From an uncultured Alistipes sp. (lineage in GTDB: Bacteria > Bacteroidota > Bacteroidia > Bacteroidales > Rikenellaceae): 8,363 bases of DNA. The DNA lies in assembly GCA_900769525.1 (NCBI GenBank), contig CAAGGY010000046.1, positions 1 through 8,363 on the forward strand, given 5' to 3'. A model generated the notes under the pieces. The model was not told where the DNA came from. It searched no databases and saw only the letters and a program-made list of their open reading frames with translations. The position numbers and the translations under genes were made by a program. Positions 5,884 through 8,363 of the stretch are shown piece by piece. Every line of letters starts with the position of its first letter. Positions within the stretch are counted from its first letter, which is position 1.

Positions 5884-7173
5884 ATGGAAAATTTTAAGCC
5901 TACAAAGTATACACTAAACTGCATCGCTACTGATCGTGATTTTGAGGATTTGGGTTGGTCTCTTGATGACCTTGAGTGTAAGGCCCCTTCGCTTATTCGT
6001 GCTAAGTATGAGAAGCATCAGCTTGAGCTTAAGCCCGAGAGCTATGGTCTTTACAAATTCTGCGATTGGTTGCCCGTGAAGCGTACGCTGGAGGGGTCGT
6101 CGGCCCCTGTGACCTATCGTAGTGAGGGCCTTGCTAAGCACCTTGGCCTTAGCAACCTTTGGATTACACTCAATGGCTACTGCCCTAAGCGTGGTGCTAA
6201 GATGCGCACATGCTCATTTAAGGAGACAGAGGCCTATGCTGTTTGTGGTCGTATTGATACTAATGATGACCGTGTTATGGTCGTTGCTTCAGCAGGAAAT
6301 ACAGCTCGAGCTTTTGCTCAGGTGTGCTCAGATAACAACATCAAACTCTTGCTTGTAGTGCCAACTGACAACCTCTCTGCTCTATGGTTTACAGAGCCTC
6401 TTAACGACTGCGTGAAGCTTATCGCTTCGGATAAGGGTGGCGACTATTTTGATGCTATCCACCTCTCAAACCTTGTGCTTAAGTCTGATAAATTCTATGC
6501 TGAGGGTGGTGCTAAGAATGTGGCACGCCGAGATGGTATGGGTACGACAGTTTTGTCGGCCGTGACTACCATCGGTCGCATTCCAGATTACTACTTCCAG
6601 GCAGTGGGTAGTGGTACAGGAGCTATCGCTGCATGGGAGGCAAACTTGCGTCTTATCGATGATGGTCGATATGGTAGCAATTTGATGCGTCTTATCGTGT
6701 CGCAGAATGCTCCATTTGTGCCAATCTTTGATGCATGGCGTGCAGACTCGCGTGAGATGTTGGCCTACGATGCGAAGAAGGCTCGTCGTGATGTAGAGCT
6801 TATCAATGCTAAGGTGCTCTCGAATCGTCGTCCACCTTATGGTATCGCCGGCGGTTTGTACGATGCACTCAAGGCTACAAATGGCGATGTTGTTGTTGCT
6901 ACAAATGCTCAGGCTACACGTGCATGTAAGCTATTCAAAGAGCTTGAGGGTGTAGATATTAATCCAGCCCCAGGCGTGGCGCTTGCTTCGCTTATTAAGA
7001 TGGTTGAGTCGGGCGCTATAGACAAGGATGCTTGCATCATGCTAAATATCACAGGTGCTGGCGAGGAGGCTGCAAAGTTAAATCGTGAGTTGTGGTATTT
7101 GAAGCCAAGCAAGACATTCTCGCTCACGCCTGATATTGCTGATGTAGTTTCGTATGTAGAGTCACTTTTTTAA
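5884..7173 (+). CDS. Cysteate synthase (PLP-dependent, threonine synthase fold)
   Basis: A 429-residue fold-type II PLP enzyme. The closest match I recognise is cysteate synthase (EC 2.5.1.76), which joins O-phospho-L-serine and sulfite to give L-cysteate and phosphate. Visible marks are the opening YTLNC with a degenerate zinc-ribbon remnant (Cys13, Cys32), KFCDWLPV, PVTYRSEGLAKHLGLSNLWI, and GYCPKRGAKMRTCSFKETEA, where Lys113 should hold PLP. Then come SAGNTARAF (136-144, Asn139 contacting the cofactor ring) and the phosphate-binding loop GSGTGA (242-247). MRTCSFKE and the RSEGLA stretch differ from true threonine synthase. In methanogens the enzyme serves coenzyme M synthesis; in Bacteroidota cysteate is the head-group precursor of capnine and sulfobacin sulfonolipids. 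The start at 5884 is chosen because the upstream 20 codons (from 5824) look non-coding and overlap the predicted promoter. The mannose-6-phosphate isomerase follows after 10 bp. Confidence 0.85.
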   Translation: MENFKPTKYTLNCIATDRDFEDLGWSLDDLECKAPSLIRAKYEKHQLELKPESYGLYKFCDWLPVKRTLEGSSAPVTYRSEGLAKHLGLSNLWITLNGYCPKRGAKMRTCSFKETEAYAVCGRIDTNDDRVMVVASAGNTARAFAQVCSDNNIKLLLVVPTDNLSALWFTEPLNDCVKLIASDKGGDYFDAIHLSNLVLKSDKFYAEGGAKNVARRDGMGTTVLSAVTTIGRIPDYYFQAVGSGTGAIAAWEANLRLIDDGRYGSNLMRLIVSQNAPFVPIFDAWRADSREMLAYDAKKARRDVELINAKVLSNRRPPYGIAGGLYDALKATNGDVVVATNAQATRACKLFKELEGVDINPAPGVALASLIKMVESGAIDKDACIMLNITGAGEEAAKLNRELWYLKPSKTFSLTPDIADVVSYVESLF

Positions 7174-7183
7174 TTGAATAACA

Positions 7184-8167
7184 ATGCTATATCCTATAAA
7201 GTTTAAACCACGTGTTAAGGAGCGTATCTGGGGTGGAACTGCAATTCTGGAGCGCAAGGGTAAGGCGGTATCTCGCCTTGCAAAAGATAAGCTCTATGGC
7301 GAGAGTTGGGATCTCTCGTCGGTAAAGGGCGATATCTCTGTTGTGGCTAATGGTATGCTCAAGGGTAACAATCTTGAGGAGATTATTGAGGTATATATGG
7401 GTGAGCTTGTTGGCGAGCAGAACTTCGAGCGCTATGGCCTTGAGTTTCCTCTGCTTATCAAGTATCTCGATTGTAACGACCGTCTATCTGTGCAGGTTCA
7501 CCCTGATGATGAGCTTGCCGCTGAGCGCCACGATAGCTTTGGAAAGACCGAGGCTTGGTATATAGCTGAGTGTAAGGAGGGTGCTGCCATCTATCTTGGT
7601 TTCAAGGATTTGAATACTACTCGTGAGGAGTATATCTCGGCTGTTGCTGAGTCTCGTCTTGAGTCTTTGCTCAATCGTGTCGAGGTGCACAAGGGTGATA
7701 TATTCTTTATCCCTGCGGGTACAGTCCATGCGCTTGGCGCAGGTATTGAGGTTGTCGAGGTGCAGCAGACCTCAGACATCACTTACCGCATCTACGATTG
7801 GGATCGTGTTGACGCTTCGGGCAAGGGCCGTGAACTTCACACTGCATTGGCTGTTGACGCTATCGACTTTGAGGCTGACGCAGAGCTATTGCACAAAAAG
7901 TACGACGTTGCAAAGTGTGGTGAGGCAAAGGTTATCGAGTCGCCATACTTTACTATGGCCATCCAAGATATTGATGGTAAGAAGTCTTTGGATCGCTCTA
8001 TGCTCGACTCATTTGTTGTCTACATCTGTTTGGAGGGTAGTGCGACAATCTCGGTAGATGGTGTGCAGGAGAGCCTTGATTCAGGAGAGCTTGTGTTGGT
8101 GCCTGCGGAGTGCTGCGATGTTGAGTTTATGGGCACGGCACGATTGATGGAGGTCTATATAAAGTAA
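7184..8167 (+). CDS. manA: Class I mannose-6-phosphate isomerase
   Basis: A 327-residue cupin-type zinc enzyme of the short (Bacillus ManA-like) form, which interconverts mannose-6-phosphate and fructose-6-phosphate in the cytoplasm and feeds GDP-mannose and GDP-fucose synthesis or mannose use. The opening YPIKFKPRVKERIWGG and GESWDLS are family hallmarks. Zinc ligands are visible as Gln104 and His106 in LSVQVHPDD, Glu123 in GKTEAWY, and His182 in IPAGTVHALG. The catalytic-region stretch QQTSDITYRIYDWDR follows. The C-terminal cupin part ends in ELVLVPAECCDVEF, as is usual for the short form, so the protein appears complete. It starts 10 bp after the cysteate synthase stop and is followed after 11 bp by the next gene, so it is mid-operon. 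Longer fungal/enteric-type isomerases have an extra helical insert that is absent here. Confidence 0.95.
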   Translation: MLYPIKFKPRVKERIWGGTAILERKGKAVSRLAKDKLYGESWDLSSVKGDISVVANGMLKGNNLEEIIEVYMGELVGEQNFERYGLEFPLLIKYLDCNDRLSVQVHPDDELAAERHDSFGKTEAWYIAECKEGAAIYLGFKDLNTTREEYISAVAESRLESLLNRVEVHKGDIFFIPAGTVHALGAGIEVVEVQQTSDITYRIYDWDRVDASGKGRELHTALAVDAIDFEADAELLHKKYDVAKCGEAKVIESPYFTMAIQDIDGKKSLDRSMLDSFVVYICLEGSATISVDGVQESLDSGELVLVPAECCDVEFMGTARLMEVYIK

Positions 8168-8178
8168 AAAGTTAGGCT

Positions 8179-8363
8179 ATGCGACCACAGATGGTGATAA
8201 TCAATGAGAATACGCTGAGCGCTATGGCTCTGCGCTCTCTGCTTGTAGATATTGCCACGGGTGTCGATGTAGCCTGCTATGCGTCGCTTGAGGAGTATCA
8301 AGAGGTTGGAGCAGGTGTTGTGCCTCACTTCTTCGTTTCGGCAAGTGTTGTGTTTCACAATCC
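8179..8363 (+). CDS. N-terminal part of a probable LuxR-type regulator
   Basis: 61 complete codons are visible before the right edge. The start is ATG at 8179, 11 bases after the isomerase stop. The opening MRPQMVIINENTLSAMALRSLLVD resembles the first strand and helix of response-regulator receiver domains, as in Bacteroidales LuxR-family proteins whose receiver is degenerate. The acidic pair that normally follows the first strand is replaced by NEN, so phosphorylation may not occur. The stretch ASLEEYQEVGAGVVPHFFVSASVVF is compatible with strand 2, helix 2 and strand 3 of that fold. The DNA-binding helix-turn-helix would lie outside the window, so the call is tentative. If correct, it could regulate this operon. 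The reading frame itself is well supported by position and lack of stops. Confidence 0.5.
   Translation, partial: MRPQMVIINENTLSAMALRSLLVDIATGVDVACYASLEEYQEVGAGVVPHFFVSASVVFHN

Noticed and set aside
5884..7173. Threonine synthase or cysteine synthase
   Set aside because: The fold is shared, but the PVTYRSEGLA, GYCPKRGAKMRTCSFKE and YTLNC blocks fit cysteate synthase better. Cysteine synthase is shorter and carries a different lysine motif (S-V-K-D-R).
1..8363. CRISPR arrays, tRNA or rRNA genes, insertion sequences, att sites, defence genes
   Set aside because: No regularly spaced repeats, cloverleaf-like segments, transposase motifs or toxin-antitoxin pairs were seen on either strand; nearly all of the window is accounted for by the eight genes.

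Overview
The window looks like chromosomal DNA from a member of the Bacteroidota, probably Bacteroidales. The reasons are the two TAnnTTTG-type -7 promoter boxes, the near absence of Shine-Dalgarno sequences, a Bacteroidota-style surface lipoprotein, and a cysteate synthase. That last enzyme is known from methanogens and from sulfonolipid-making Bacteroidota such as Alistipes and Odoribacter. An Alistipes/Rikenellaceae-like host is a reasonable guess but is not proven by the sequence.

Layout. Two gene clusters diverge from a short AT-rich control region at about 5718-5883. Leftward (minus strand, read from 5717 down to 1) run five closely packed genes: a 530-aa lipoprotein (DUF4836-like), a 214-aa ABC ATPase with unusual catalytic motifs, a 394-aa FtsX/MacB-type permease, a GNAT acetyltransferase, and an ABC-F (Uup-like) ATPase that runs off the left edge. 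Gaps are 21 bp, an ATGA overlap, a second ATGA overlap, and 11 bp, so this is very probably one operon. Rightward (plus strand) run a cysteate synthase (PLP enzyme), a class I mannose-6-phosphate isomerase 10 bp later, and 11 bp after that the start of a probable LuxR-type regulator cut by the right edge.

How the genes work together. The left cluster centres on an envelope ABC module: lipoprotein plus ATPase plus four-helix permease, resembling the LolCDE/MacB/FtsEX superfamily in architecture. Its ATPase has SYGQ instead of SGGQ and no H-loop histidine at the usual place. The right cluster probably makes L-cysteate, the likely precursor for capnine-type sulfonolipids, and interconverts mannose-6-phosphate and fructose-6-phosphate. 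Both products could feed envelope lipid or glycan synthesis, so the whole locus has an envelope flavour, but this link is inference.

The control region contains a 24-bp element present twice in inverted orientation (19 of 24 positions identical), one copy ahead of each operon. Each copy ends in the TAnATTTG box. This shared architecture is the most unexpected non-coding signal in the window. No tRNA, rRNA, CRISPR array, insertion sequence or clear terminator was seen. There is no gene-free stretch longer than 300 bases.
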